NCBI GenBank assembly: GCA_016716425.1
Contig: JADJWJ010000005.1
Location: 247,210-311,209, forward strand
From: Betaproteobacteria bacterium
Lineage (GTDB): Bacteria; Pseudomonadota; Gammaproteobacteria; Burkholderiales; Casimicrobiaceae
Direction: 5' to 3'
Length of the DNA stretch: 64,000 nucleotides
Of this stretch, positions 1 to 8,685 are shown one piece after another (the stretch's first letter is position 1; every line of letters starts with the position of its first letter). The notes beneath the pieces are model-generated. The model made no database searches. It was not told the DNA's origin and was given only the letters and a program-made list of their open reading frames with translations. Position numbers and translations under genes: made by a program.

Positions 1-953
1 CCGTCTTCGCCGACGACTGCGCGCAGGGCGTCCTCGCGTTCGACGGCGCGGACGCCGCCGCGTTCCTCCACGGCCAGCTGTCCACCGACGTCGCCGCGAT
101 GGGCGCCGGCGAGGCCGCATGGTCGAGCTACAACTCGCCGAAGGGCCGCATGCTGGGCACGCTGCTCCTGTGGCGCGCGGGACCCGACGCGTTCCGGGCG
201 TTCGTCGCCGCCGACCTGGTCGAACCGCTGCGTCGCCGCCTGTCGCTGTTCGTCCTGCGGGCGAAGGTCGCGGTCGCCGACCAGTCGCCCGACGGCCGGC
301 GCTTCGGCGTGGCTGGGCCCGGTGCCGCCGATGCCGTGCGCGCGGCACTGGGGCTCCCGGAAGCGCCGGCGCCCGGGCACGGTTTCGCGGCCGGTGGCAC
401 ACTGGTCGTCGCCACGCCCGACGGCCGCCGCCTGCTCCATGTGCCCGCCGGCGAAGCCGACGCGGTCGAGGCGCAGCTCGCCGCGCACGCGCGGCGCGTG
501 TCGGCCGACGAATGGGCACTGCTCGGCATCCGCGCCGGGATCCCGGAGATCACGCTGGCCACCCAGGACCTGTTCGTGCCGCAGTCGGCCAACTGGGACC
601 TCATCGGCGGCGTCAATTTCCGGAAAGGCTGCTATCCGGGACAGGAGATCGTGGCCCGGATGCAATACCTGGGCCGGCTGAAGGAGCGCCTCCACGCGTT
701 CCACGTCGACGGGCCGCCGCCCGCGCCGGCCACGCCGCTCTACGGCGACGTGTTCGGCGACCAGGCGTGCGGCACCGTCGTGAATGCGGCGCCCGCGCCG
801 GCGGGCGGCAGCGACCTGCTCGCCGTCGCGCAGGTGTCCGCGGTCGCCGGCGGTGCGCTGCGCGTCGGCGCCCCGGACGGGCCTGTGCTCGCGCCGGGGA
901 CGCTGCCCTACGCCGTGCCGGCGCCCATCGCGCCGGAGCGGCCGAAGCTCTGA
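1..953 (+). CDS. ygfZ: YgfZ/GcvT-family folate-binding protein (5' truncated)
   Basis: Tetrahydrofolate-binding protein of the YgfZ family, which supports repair or assembly of iron-sulfur clusters. The reading frame is open from base 3, so the true start lies before the window. The first visible part contains a GcvT-type FLHGQLSTDV segment, and the family signature KGCYPGQE occurs near position 625, carrying the conserved cysteine. The C-terminal barrel part follows and ends at 953. The next gene starts on the last base of this stop codon, so the two are probably cotranscribed. The internal ATG at 99 is not the start, because conserved family sequence precedes it in frame. Confidence in the family is high. 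Confidence 0.92.
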   Translation, partial: VFADDCAQGVLAFDGADAAAFLHGQLSTDVAAMGAGEAAWSSYNSPKGRMLGTLLLWRAGPDAFRAFVAADLVEPLRRRLSLFVLRAKVAVADQSPDGRRFGVAGPGAADAVRAALGLPEAPAPGHGFAAGGTLVVATPDGRRLLHVPAGEADAVEAQLAAHARRVSADEWALLGIRAGIPEITLATQDLFVPQSANWDLIGGVNFRKGCYPGQEIVARMQYLGRLKERLHAFHVDGPPPAPATPLYGDVFGDQACGTVVNAAPAPAGGSDLLAVAQVSAVAGGALRVGAPDGPVLAPGTLPYAVPAPIAPERPKL

Positions 954-1240
954 TGGGCGCGCCGTGCCACTACTACATCTGGTATCGCGTCGGAGGCGAC
1001 GCGGCTGCCGCGCGCGCCGCCGTCGACGCGGTGCTGCACGACGTGTTCGAGCACGCGGGCGTGGCCGGCCGCGCGCTCGTGCGGCGCGACGACCCGGGCA
1101 CGTGGATGGAGGTCTACGAGCACGTCGCCGACGGCGCGCTGTTCGAGCGCGCGCTTGCGGCGGCCGTCGCGCGCCACGGTCTCGCGCAGCACGCGGAAGG
1201 CGGCGTGCGCCACGTCGAGCCCTTCGTCGCACCCGCCTAG
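953..1240 (+). CDS. DUF4936 family small protein
   Basis: A 95-residue soluble protein with no signal peptide. The start ATG shares its A with the stop codon of ygfZ, which indicates translational coupling. The pattern (YYIWYR near the N-terminus, a two-strand/helix layout, a W-M-E-VYE motif in the middle) matches the DUF4936 family, which is typical of betaproteobacteria and usually sits beside ygfZ. The family has no known function; the ferredoxin-like fold it resembles is common in small dimeric proteins. Family assignment is by recognition of pattern and context. Confidence 0.75.
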   Translation: MGAPCHYYIWYRVGGDAAAARAAVDAVLHDVFEHAGVAGRALVRRDDPGTWMEVYEHVADGALFERALAAAVARHGLAQHAEGGVRHVEPFVAPA

Positions 1241-1244
1241 CGGC

Positions 1245-2015
1245 ATGTGCCTCGCCGTCGTCGCGCTCGACGCGCACCCCGCATACTCGCTGGTGATCGC
1301 CGCCAACCGCGACGAGTACCACGACCGTCCGGCCGCACCCGCTGCGTGGGGCGACGCGCCGCCGTTCGCGGACATCCTCGCCGGGCGCGACTTGAAGGCC
1401 GGCGGGACCTGGCTGGGCGTGCGGCGCGACGGGCGCTGGGCGCTCGTCACCAACGTCCGCGAAGGCGGCCGCAACGACCCGACCGCACGGTCGCGCGGCG
1501 ACCTCGTCCCGCGCGTGCTCAACGCCGGCGACGCGCCCGCGGCAACCGTCGCGGGCATCGCCGGCGCGCAGGACGGCTACAACGGCTACAACCTGCTGGC
1601 CGGCGACGTCGCGGATGCGCACTGGGCGTCGAACCGCGGCAGCGGCGCGCGCCGGCTCGGCGTCGGCGTGCACGGGCTCTCCAACGCGCTGCTCGACACG
1701 CCGTGGCCGAAGCTCGTGCGCACGCTGCGCGCGGTGCGCGCGTGGGCGGCGCGCGCCGACGCGGACACGGCGGCGTTGTTCGCGGCGCTCGGCGACCGCG
1801 CGCGCGCCGCCGACGCCGAACTGCCCGACACCGGCGTCACGCGCGACTGGGAACGGCTGCTGTCGTCGCCGTTCATCGTCGGCGACCGCTACGGCACGCG
1901 GTGCTCGACGGTGCTGACCGTCGACCGCGCCGGCCGGGCGGTGTTCCGCGAGCGGACCTTCGACGCGGCCGGCACGCCGGCCGCGGAGACCGTCGAGACG
2001 TTTGCCGTGCGCTGA
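1245..2015 (+). CDS. NRDE (TANGO2-like) family protein
   Basis: A 256-residue protein beginning MCLAVVALD and carrying the defining Asn-Arg-Asp-Glu tetrad at about residues 18-21 (AANRDEY). Cys2 directly after the start is typical and resembles the nucleophile position of N-terminal nucleophile hydrolases, although the biochemical role of the family is unsettled; eukaryotic TANGO2 is linked to lipid and heme metabolism. It starts 4 bases after the DUF4936 stop and is the third gene of a ygfZ-DUF4936-NRDE set. It ends exactly where the convergent GNAT gene ends, so there is no room for a terminator between the two. Confidence 0.85.
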   Translation: MCLAVVALDAHPAYSLVIAANRDEYHDRPAAPAAWGDAPPFADILAGRDLKAGGTWLGVRRDGRWALVTNVREGGRNDPTARSRGDLVPRVLNAGDAPAATVAGIAGAQDGYNGYNLLAGDVADAHWASNRGSGARRLGVGVHGLSNALLDTPWPKLVRTLRAVRAWAARADADTAALFAALGDRARAADAELPDTGVTRDWERLLSSPFIVGDRYGTRCSTVLTVDRAGRAVFRERTFDAAGTPAAETVETFAVR

Positions 2016-2460
2016 TCAGCGCAGCGCGCGCGCCATCGCCCGGTGCGGGATGCCCGCCTCGACGAAAGGGCGCGCCGACGGGCGCGAACCCGAAGGCCGC
2101 GTAGAACGGCATCGCCTGCGTCTGCGCGTTGAGCACGACGCGCGCGTCGCCGCGCGCGCGCGCCGCGTCGACCAGCCGCGCGAGCAGCGCCGCCCCGACG
2201 CCGCGGCGGCGCCACGGTGCGACCACCGCCATCCGGCCGATGTGCCCGTCGGGCAGCAGCCGGCCGCAGCCGATCGGCGCGCCGCCGGCCGCCGCGGCGA
2301 GCGCGTGCACCGAGCGCGCGTCGTCGGCGTCCCACTCGAGGTTCGCCGGGATCCGCTGCTCGACGATGAATACGGCCGTGCGCACGGCGCGCAGCGCTTC
2401 CGCCGCGTCCGTCCAGTCGACGAGGCGCACGTGGAACCTGGCGTCGTCGTCAACGGGCAT
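2016..2460 (-). pseudogene. GNAT N-acetyltransferase (ElaA-like), one-base frameshift near the C-terminus
   Basis: GCN5-related acetyltransferase. The acetyl-CoA binding segment RRRGVGAALLARL and the following FYAAFGFAP strand are clear. About 30 codons before the end the frame breaks: after GAPF the sequence reads out of frame, whereas one T fewer in the TTT run (minus strand, near 2066) would give VEAGIPHRAM and the usual family ending, with a stop at 2016-2018. So either this is a recent frameshift or a homopolymer sequencing error. The start ATG at 2460 overlaps the end of the upstream ldcA-like gene by 11 bases, making it the last gene of the leftward ridA-tadA-ldcA operon. Confidence 0.75.
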
Positions 2461-3349
2461 AGGCCGACAGCACCATTCCCGCCGTGCCGTCGCGCACGGC
2501 AAGGTCGCAGCGGCCGCCGACCGGCAGCGTCAGCTTGTCGGGCACGTGGCCGAACGGCAGACCCGTGTAGATCGGCGTCGCGCACACGGCGCGCAGCGCG
2601 CTCACCGCGGCGGCGAGGTCGTAGCCGCCGTCGTTGTCCGACAGCGCGTACTCGGTGAATCGGCCGAGCAGGATCGCGCGCTGCCGCGCGAGAACGCCCG
2701 CGTGGTGCAGCTGATAGAGCATCCGCTCGATCCGGTACGGCGTCTCGCCGACGTCTTCGACGAACAGGATCCCGCCGTCGACCTGCGGGAAGTACGGCGT
2801 GCCCAGGAGGTGCGCGACCATGGCGAGGTTGCCGCCCCAGAGCGTGCCGGTGCAGTCGCCGTCGGGTCCGTCCAGCGCAAACGACGCCTCGTGCCGCGGC
2901 GCGTCGAGGATGCCGCGCCAGTGCGCGAGCGTGAACTCGGACGGCACCGGCGCGCCGAAGTCGCCGGTCGCCACCGGGCCGGCGAACGTCACCATGCCGG
3001 TCGTCGCGAGCGCGGCTAATTGAAACGCCGTGAAGTCGCTGTAGCCCATCCATACCTTGCCGGCCCCGGCCAGCGCACGAAAGTCGAGGTGCGGCAGGAG
3101 GCGCGTCCAGCCGTAGCCGCCGCGCAGCGTGATCGCGACGTCGACGCGCGGATCGCGGGCCATCCGCAGCACGGCCGCGAGCCGTTCGTCGTCGGTGGCG
3201 GAAAAGCGCTGCCAGCGCGTGCGGCAGGTCGCGTCGACGACGACGCGCGCGCACAACGCCTCGAGCCGCGCCACCGCGCGGTCGAGCGCCGCCGGCTCGA
3301 CGGCGAAGCCCGACGGCGCGTACAGGCCCACGCCGAGCGAGGCGATCAT
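2450..3349 (-). CDS. ldcA: Muramoyltetrapeptide LD-carboxypeptidase (LdcA/MccF family)
   Basis: A 299-residue serine peptidase of family S66, which removes the terminal D-alanine from the murein tetrapeptide during cell-wall recycling. The N-terminal YAPSG loop, the LRGGYGWTRLLPHLD segment and the nucleophile motif GYSDFT (Ser at about residue 107) are visible; the C-terminal part with LFVEDVGE and LLGRF matches the second domain with its Glu and His residues. No signal peptide is seen, as expected for the cytoplasmic enzyme. The ATG overlaps the tadA stop as ATGA, so translation is probably coupled. Confidence 0.9.
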   Translation of the reverse strand: MIASLGVGLYAPSGFAVEPAALDRAVARLEALCARVVVDATCRTRWQRFSATDDERLAAVLRMARDPRVDVAITLRGGYGWTRLLPHLDFRALAGAGKVWMGYSDFTAFQLAALATTGMVTFAGPVATGDFGAPVPSEFTLAHWRGILDAPRHEASFALDGPDGDCTGTLWGGNLAMVAHLLGTPYFPQVDGGILFVEDVGETPYRIERMLYQLHHAGVLARQRAILLGRFTEYALSDNDGGYDLAAAVSALRAVCATPIYTGLPFGHVPDKLTLPVGGRCDLAVRDGTAGMVLSAYAR

Positions 3350-3843
3350 GGCGCCGCCCCGCCGCCGCGGCGCGCCGCGAAGAAGTCCGACAGCAGCGCG
3401 CCGCACTCGTCCGCGCGCACGCCGCCGGTCACCGTCGCGTGGTGATTCAACCGCCGCTCGGCGAAGAGGTCGATCACCGAGCCACACGCACCAGACTTCG
3501 GATCGCGCGCGCCGAAAACGACGCGCGTGATGCGCGCGTGGAAGATCGCGCCCGCGCACATCGCGCACGGCTCCAGCGTCACGTAGAGTTCGCAGCCCGG
3601 CAGGCGGTAATTGGCGAGCGCGCGCGCCGCGTCGCGCAGCGCCGCGATCTCCGCGTGCGCGGTCGGGTCATCGCCGGCGATCGGCGCATTGCCGCCGCGG
3701 CCGATCACGACGCCGTCGCGCACGACGACCGCGCCGACCGGCACTTCGCCGCGGCCTGCGGCCTCGCTCGCCAGCACGAGCGCCTCGCCCATCCATGCGG
3801 CATCGGCATCGGCCGCGGCGGCGGGCGCCGGCGCGCTAGCCAT
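3346..3843 (-). CDS. tadA: tRNA-specific adenosine deaminase TadA
   Basis: Converts adenosine 34 of tRNA-Arg(ACG) to inosine, an essential wobble modification. The zinc site of the cytidine/adenosine deaminase fold is complete: HAE at about residue 62 and PCAMC at about 92-96. The length of 165 residues and the conserved GARDPKSGACGS segment fit TadA rather than a free-base deaminase. The N-terminal Ala/Asp-rich 15 residues are extra and poorly conserved, so the start could lie slightly downstream at the Met of WMGEAL. It overlaps both the upstream RidA gene (8 bases) and the downstream ldcA gene (4 bases). Confidence 0.92.
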   Translation of the reverse strand: MASAPAPAAAADADAAWMGEALVLASEAAGRGEVPVGAVVVRDGVVIGRGGNAPIAGDDPTAHAEIAALRDAARALANYRLPGCELYVTLEPCAMCAGAIFHARITRVVFGARDPKSGACGSVIDLFAERRLNHHATVTGGVRADECGALLSDFFAARRGGGAAP

Positions 3844-4240
3844 CGCGGCCCGCGCCGATCACGGCGTCCGCCTCGATCTCGACCACGATCTCGGGCGCGA
3901 TCAGCCGCGCGACCTCGACCATCGTGCACGCCGGGCGGATCGCGCCGAACGCCTCGCCGTGCGCGCGGCCCACGGCCTCCCACTGCGCGATATCGGTGAC
4001 GAAGATCCGCGTGCGTACGACATCCTCCAACCGCGCGCCCGCCCGCTCGAGCGCCGCGCGCAGGTTGGCGACGATCTGCCGCGTCTGCGCAGCCGCGTCG
4101 CCGGCGCCGACGATCCCGCCGGCCGCGTCGGTGGCCGTCGTGCCGGACACGAACACGAGGTTGCCGACGCGCACGGCCCGCGAATAGCCGACGATCGGCT
4201 CCCACGCGGTGCCAGTGGCAAAATTCTGTCGCTTGCTCAC
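3836..4240 (-). CDS. RidA family (YjgF/YER057c) protein
   Basis: A 134-residue RidA-type protein; members deaminate reactive enamine/imine intermediates, and some branches have other substrates. The strand FVSGTTATD, the alternating helix with QTRQIVANLRAAL, the VVRTRIFVTD strand and the RPACTMVEV segment with its conserved Arg are present. A GTG start at 4240 was chosen because a strong GGGAGAGGG ribosome site lies just upstream. It is the first gene of the operon ridA-tadA-ldcA-GNAT. Confidence 0.88.
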   Translation of the reverse strand: MSKRQNFATGTAWEPIVGYSRAVRVGNLVFVSGTTATDAAGGIVGAGDAAAQTRQIVANLRAALERAGARLEDVVRTRIFVTDIAQWEAVGRAHGEAFGAIRPACTMVEVARLIAPEIVVEIEADAVIGAGRDG

Positions 4241-4349
4241 GCCCTCTCCCTGTCGCTGCCGCCGCGCGCAGGTCCGTTCGCCCGGATCCCCGGCGAATCC
4301 AACGGTGCCGCCGCGCGCATCCAACACGATAGCAAACACGGGAGGAACG

Positions 4350-5315
4350 ATGCGAATTGCGATGATGGCCGTGCTGGGCGCCTGTCTCGCGGCGCTCCCC
4401 GACGCGCACGGCCAGGGCGCGACGCCGGCCCCGGCGTTCACGCTGGTCGACCTCACTGGCGCCTACGCGGCATTCTACGATCGCACGCAGGGCATGGAGG
4501 CGAGGCCGCGGGTCGAGGCGCTGAAGGCCGAGTTCGCGCCTCTGTTTCCCGGCTTCTACGATGCCGCGCGGGTCAAGGGCTTCGCGTCGCCGGAGCGCTA
4601 CGACGTGATGATCGCGCGCTCGTTCGGCCAGTTCGCCGACCTGCGCCCGCGCTACGCGCGCACGGCGGCAGCGTTCGCGGCGATGCTCGCACCCGCCCGC
4701 GACGACTTCGCGCGCCACTTTCCCGACCTCGCGCCCATCGGCGACGTCCACCTCGTGCACAGCCTGGGCGAGATGGACGGCGGCCTGCGCACCATCGGCG
4801 GTCGCCGGTACTTCGTCTTCGGCGCGGACGTGATGGCGCAGCTCTACGCGCCAGGCGACGAGCGGCCGTTCTTCCAGCACGAGTTGTTCCACATCTACCA
4901 CCGGCAGTTCTTCGGCGAGTGCCCGGCGGTCTGGTGCGCGCTGTGGGCCGAGGGGCTCGCGGTCTACGTGAGCGAGCGGCTCAATCCCGGCGCCTCGGAC
5001 GCGCAGATGGGCCTCACGGTACCGCGCCCGATCCGGCCCGAGGTCGACGCGGACCGGGCCCGCGCGGTCTGCGCCGTGCGCGCGCGTTTCGATTCCGAGA
5101 AGCCGGACGACTACGCGCCGCTGTTCTACGGGGCCTCGCACCTGCCCGGCCTGCCGCCGCGGTTCGCCTACTACGTCGGCTACCTCGTCGCGCGCGAGGC
5201 GGCGCGCGCCCGGTCGCTGCAGGAACTCGCGCATCTCACTGCAGAGGAAGCGCGCCCGGTGGCCGCGGCAGCGCTCGCGGCGCTGGCCGAGTGCGCGACG
5301 ACGACCGGAGGATAG
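4350..5315 (+). CDS. Putative exported HExxH zinc metallopeptidase-like protein
   Basis: A 321-residue protein with an N-terminal signal peptide (about 22 residues, cleaved after AHG) and a HELFHIYH motif near residue 177. The HExxH pair is the zinc-binding signature of gluzincin-type peptidases, and a downstream WAEGLAVYVSE segment supplies the likely third ligand (Glu), as in DUF2268-like putative proteases. The start at 4350 follows GGAGGAA. No exact family is assigned. The gene is transcribed away from ridA across a short spacer and seems to stand alone. Confidence 0.65.
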   Translation: MRIAMMAVLGACLAALPDAHGQGATPAPAFTLVDLTGAYAAFYDRTQGMEARPRVEALKAEFAPLFPGFYDAARVKGFASPERYDVMIARSFGQFADLRPRYARTAAAFAAMLAPARDDFARHFPDLAPIGDVHLVHSLGEMDGGLRTIGGRRYFVFGADVMAQLYAPGDERPFFQHELFHIYHRQFFGECPAVWCALWAEGLAVYVSERLNPGASDAQMGLTVPRPIRPEVDADRARAVCAVRARFDSEKPDDYAPLFYGASHLPGLPPRFAYYVGYLVAREAARARSLQELAHLTAEEARPVAAAALAALAECATTTGG

Positions 5316-5426
5316 GCCCGAATTCGCGCTCCCGCGGACTCGTCGTCGCGCGCGGCCGCGCGCGCCTCGCCCATCCATGCGGCATCGGTGGCCGCCGCCG
5401 CCGCGAAGTTCCGGCGCGGCACGGCT

Positions 5427-6839
5427 TCAGTCCAGCGCCTCCGCGCGAAACTCGCCGCAACCGGCGAGGTCCGAGCCCGCGCCCGGCAGCTGCTTCGCGA
5501 GGTCGCGCAGCGCCGTGCGCAGCCCTTCCTCAAGCACCGGGTGGTAGATCGGCATGCGCAGGAGGTCGGCCGCTGTGAGGCCCTGCCCGATCGCGAGCGC
5601 CAGCAGGTGCGCCATGTGCTCGGCCGCCGGTACGCACATCTCGGCCCCCAGCAGGCGCCCGTCACCGCGCCCGGCGTAGATGCGCACGAGGCCCCGGTTG
5701 CGTTGCGCGATCCGGGCCCGTCCCTGATTCTCGAAGTTCGCCTCGCCGATCACGGTCGCTTGCGGGTCGAGTCCGGCGTGGCGCCGACCGACCACGGCGA
5801 TGGCGGGATCCGAGAAGACGATCGCCAGCGGCGTGCGACGCCGGTAGCATGCGCCCTCGTCGGCGACGGCGTTCCGGCCCGCGATGTGGCCGTCGTCCGC
5901 CGCTTCGTGGAGCAACGGCGAACGCCCGTCGACGTCGCCGGCGATGAACACCGGCAGGTTGGCGATCCGCATCGTCTCCGGTTCGAACGGCGGCATGCCG
6001 TGCGCGTCGAGGGGCACGCCGAGCGCCTCGAGGCCCAAGCCGTCCACGGCCGGGCGGCGGCCGATGGCGACCAGCACGCGGTCGACGCACACTTCGACGC
6101 CGCCGGCGCGCAGCGCGACCCCTGCGCCCGCCTCGGCCAGCTCGACGTCGGCGCCGGTGTGGATCGCGAACTCGCACGCGAGCATGGCGCGCGCGACACC
6201 GGCCACCCGGTCGTCGGACAGCTTCGCGAGGTCCGCGCCGTGCCCGAACGCGCTGACTTCGATGCCGAGCCGAGCCAATGCCTGCGCCATCTCGATGCCG
6301 ATGGCGCCGAGTCCGACGATGCCCATGCGCGGGGGCAGGCTCGCCTGCTCGAAGAGGTCGTCGGTCGTCAGCACGCGTTCGCCGAGCGACCGCCACGCAG
6401 GCGGTACGACGGGATGTGAACCGGTGGCGATGACGATCCGCCGGGCCGCGAACACCCTTCCCGCAACCTCGACATGCTGCGGACCGAGGAGCCGCGCCCG
6501 ACCGGCGATGTTGCGCTCTCCCAGGTCCTCCGTCGCCTCGAGCGTGCCCGCCACGAAGCGATCGCGCAGGCTGCGGACATGCCGCAGCACCGCGGGAATG
6601 TCCACCGACAGCGCCTCGGCGCCGCGAATGCCGAACGTCTTGAACGTCTCGCGCGCGTGGAATGCCTTTGCTGCCTCGACCAGCGCCTTCGACGGCATGC
6701 AGCCGACGCGCGCGCAGGTCGTGCCGTAAGGGCCGTCGTTGATCAGGACGAACCGCTCGGTGCGCTTGCGCACTTCGCGCAGTGCAGCGAGGCCCGCGGT
6801 GCCGGCACCGATGATGACGACGTCGAGGGTTTCGGCCAA
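5427..6839 (-). CDS. Dihydrolipoyl dehydrogenase-like FAD/NAD(P) oxidoreductase
   Basis: A 470-residue class I pyridine nucleotide-disulfide oxidoreductase. It shows the FAD Rossmann motif GAGTAGL at residues 11-17, the redox-active disulfide CARVGC (C-x4-C), the NAD-binding GLGAIGIEMAQ, the second FAD motif FIAGDVDG and the C-terminal dimerisation part with HPVLEE, where His-Pro and Glu form the active-site base pair. It is therefore a catalytically complete Lpd/mercuric-reductase-type enzyme; the substrate cannot be read from the sequence. No pyruvate or oxoglutarate dehydrogenase genes lie nearby. It sits 19 bp downstream of the ferritin-like gene, so the two may form an operon linking electron transfer to iron handling. 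Confidence 0.85.
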   Translation of the reverse strand: MAETLDVVIIGAGTAGLAALREVRKRTERFVLINDGPYGTTCARVGCMPSKALVEAAKAFHARETFKTFGIRGAEALSVDIPAVLRHVRSLRDRFVAGTLEATEDLGERNIAGRARLLGPQHVEVAGRVFAARRIVIATGSHPVVPPAWRSLGERVLTTDDLFEQASLPPRMGIVGLGAIGIEMAQALARLGIEVSAFGHGADLAKLSDDRVAGVARAMLACEFAIHTGADVELAEAGAGVALRAGGVEVCVDRVLVAIGRRPAVDGLGLEALGVPLDAHGMPPFEPETMRIANLPVFIAGDVDGRSPLLHEAADDGHIAGRNAVADEGACYRRRTPLAIVFSDPAIAVVGRRHAGLDPQATVIGEANFENQGRARIAQRNRGLVRIYAGRGDGRLLGAEMCVPAAEHMAHLLALAIGQGLTAADLLRMPIYHPVLEEGLRTALRDLAKQLPGAGSDLAGCGEFRAEALD

Positions 6840-6858
6840 GGCGGACGACCCGCGGTGG

Positions 6859-7146
6859 TCAGTCGTGGTCGAGCGGACGGTCGGTGAGCAGCCAGTCGCG
6901 CAGCTCGTGGTCGAACCGCGGGTCGCGCCGACGGATCCACTCGAGCAGCATCGCCGCGTGCTCCTTCTCCTCGTCGCGGTTGTGAGCGAGGATCGCCTTG
7001 AGCTCCGGATCCCGGCTGGCGTCCACCCTCTGGTTGTACCAGTCCACCGCCTCCAGTTCCTCCATCAATGACGCGATGGCACGGTGCATGTCGCGCGTCG
7101 CGTCCGTCAATTCGGCGACGGGTTCGTGGTAGCCCTCGTTGGCCAT
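6859..7146 (-). CDS. Encapsulated-ferritin-like protein (EncFtn family)
   Basis: A 95-residue two-helix ferritin-like protein. The segment EELEAVDWYNQRVDA and the block AHNRDEEKEHAAMLLEW match encapsulated ferritins closely: the first Glu, the second Glu and the His of EKEH are the ferroxidase ligands, and these proteins assemble into a decameric ring that oxidises Fe(II). Usual family members carry a C-terminal peptide that docks them inside an encapsulin shell; here the protein ends LLTDRPLDHD with no recognisable docking tail, and no encapsulin gene is in the window. The neighbour is a flavin disulfide reductase instead. Confidence 0.85.
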   Translation of the reverse strand: MANEGYHEPVAELTDATRDMHRAIASLMEELEAVDWYNQRVDASRDPELKAILAHNRDEEKEHAAMLLEWIRRRDPRFDHELRDWLLTDRPLDHD

Positions 7147-7291
7147 GGTCCTCTCTTCGCGGGATCCGACGCCGGATACGCGGCGTCCGCTCTCGCATTA
7201 TGCCCCGCCGCGTTCGCGAAGAAGCGAATTACGGGCAGAATCCGCGCGATCGCACGGCACGCGCGGCCGGCGTCGAATCGAAGGCGGGTTC

Positions 7292-7738
7292 CTACGTCTC
7301 GACGGCGCCGGACACACCGGCCGCCCACCGCGCCTTGCGCTCGGCGCGCCGCGCGGCCTCGTCGTCGCAGGCGGCCCGCGCGAGCGCTGCCGGATCGTGC
7401 GGCGCCAGCGCCGCGATCGCCGCGGCAACGTCGGCGCGGGGCGTGCCGAGCGCGTACGCGCGCCCGAAGCCGTCGCGCGCGAGCACACCGGTGTCGACGA
7501 GCCAGCGGCGCAGCTCGACGTGATCAACGTCGAGCATGGCGCCGGCATCGGCGAGCCACGCGCGCAGCAGGTCGTTCACGTCGCGCTCGCGGTACTCGCG
7601 CACCGGCGCGAACACGCGCGCCGCGGCCGCCAGCACCAGCGCGAAGTCCTCGGGCTTCGCCGAATGCATGACCCCGAGCGAGAGCCGCCGGCGCACGGCG
7701 ATTGCGGCAAAGCGGGCGGCGGCGTGGTCGGCGTCCAT
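7292..7738 (-). CDS. DUF2087 domain-containing protein
   Basis: A 148-residue soluble protein. The middle part (FAPVREYRERDVNDLLRAW, then LRRWLVDTGVLARDGFGRAY) fits the DUF2087 pattern, a small winged-helix-like domain found alone or fused to transcription regulators. No catalytic motif is visible. The C-terminal 40 residues are Ala/Arg rich. It may be DNA-binding by fold, but no function is assigned. It is monocistronic, with about 145 bp to the ferritin-like gene downstream. Confidence 0.7.
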   Translation of the reverse strand: MDADHAAARFAAIAVRRRLSLGVMHSAKPEDFALVLAAAARVFAPVREYRERDVNDLLRAWLADAGAMLDVDHVELRRWLVDTGVLARDGFGRAYALGTPRADVAAAIAALAPHDPAALARAACDDEAARRAERKARWAAGVSGAVET

Positions 7739-7825
7739 CGCCGCGACGATAGCAGAAGCGGCGGACGTGCGAGTGGACGCGCGGCGGCGCGACCGCGGCC
7801 CCGCCCGCGTCCGTGGTGCGAGCTG

Positions 7826-8350
7826 CTACTTGGGCGGCATCGCGACCGGATAGCCGGCCTTGACCCAGTCGTCGAATTTCATGTCCGCCGACGTGACGTT
7901 GGTGAAGCCCAGGTCCTGCAGCGACTTCGTGGCGAGCGCGCAGCGCCCGCCGCTCGCGCAGTAGAGCGTCATCTTGGCGTTCATGTCCGTCCGGTCGGGA
8001 AAGCCGACCAGCTTCCAGATGCGGAACTCGATCAGCCCGCGCGGCACGTTGACCGCGCCGGGAACGAACCCGTCCTCGAACTCGTTCTCGTTGCGCACGT
8101 CGACGATGAGGCCCAAGTCCTTGCGGTCGAACGCCGCCTTGAACTCGGGCATCTTGATCGTCTTGATCTGCGACTTGGTCTTGGCGACCAGCTGGTTGAT
8201 CGTCGGCGGATACGACGGTGCGGGCGCCGCGGCCTGCGGCGCCGGTGCCGGTGCGGCAGCCGGCGCGACCGGCGCCGTCTGGCACGCGGCCAGCGACACG
8301 ATGCCGGCAAGGATCAGTGCAGCGTACAGTGGGGTTGTGCGGTTGGACAT
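7826..8350 (-). CDS. Rhodanese-like lipoprotein
   Basis: A 174-residue protein with a lipoprotein signal peptide ending in the lipobox SLAAC at about residue 23, followed by a flexible Ala/Pro linker of roughly 25 residues. The rest is a rhodanese domain with VDVRNENEFEDG and the active-site loop beginning at the cysteine of YCASGGR, so it is likely competent for persulfide transfer. The position outside the cytoplasmic membrane suggests handling of periplasmic sulfur. The start ATG at 8350 was chosen because the hydrophobic signal follows it directly. Confidence 0.88.
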   Translation of the reverse strand: MSNRTTPLYAALILAGIVSLAACQTAPVAPAAAPAPAPQAAAPAPSYPPTINQLVAKTKSQIKTIKMPEFKAAFDRKDLGLIVDVRNENEFEDGFVPGAVNVPRGLIEFRIWKLVGFPDRTDMNAKMTLYCASGGRCALATKSLQDLGFTNVTSADMKFDDWVKAGYPVAMPPK

Positions 8351-8685
8351 GAAAGCGCTCCGTGGCTCGTGGGATTCACGGCCTCCGCGCATGACGATTG
8401 CGGCGTCGGGCGCGGGGACAGGCGTTGCCGTGTTCCGCTCCTGCCTGCCTGCTCGGCGGGTTGAAATCCGTCAGCGCCCACACTAGCACCGGCCCGCATC
8501 CCCGCTGTTGACAGGCGTCAAGCCGGAGCGCAACGCCGATCGCCGACGCGGGGCGCCCGCCGGTCCCGCCTGCACCGGAAGCGGCGGTTGCTTGACCGGA
8601 AGGAGTCGGAACGACAGAATCCGCCGGACGACAACGGCGGCCGCGACGGACCGCCGGCTACCGGACCCCCGTCCACGGAGGAACC

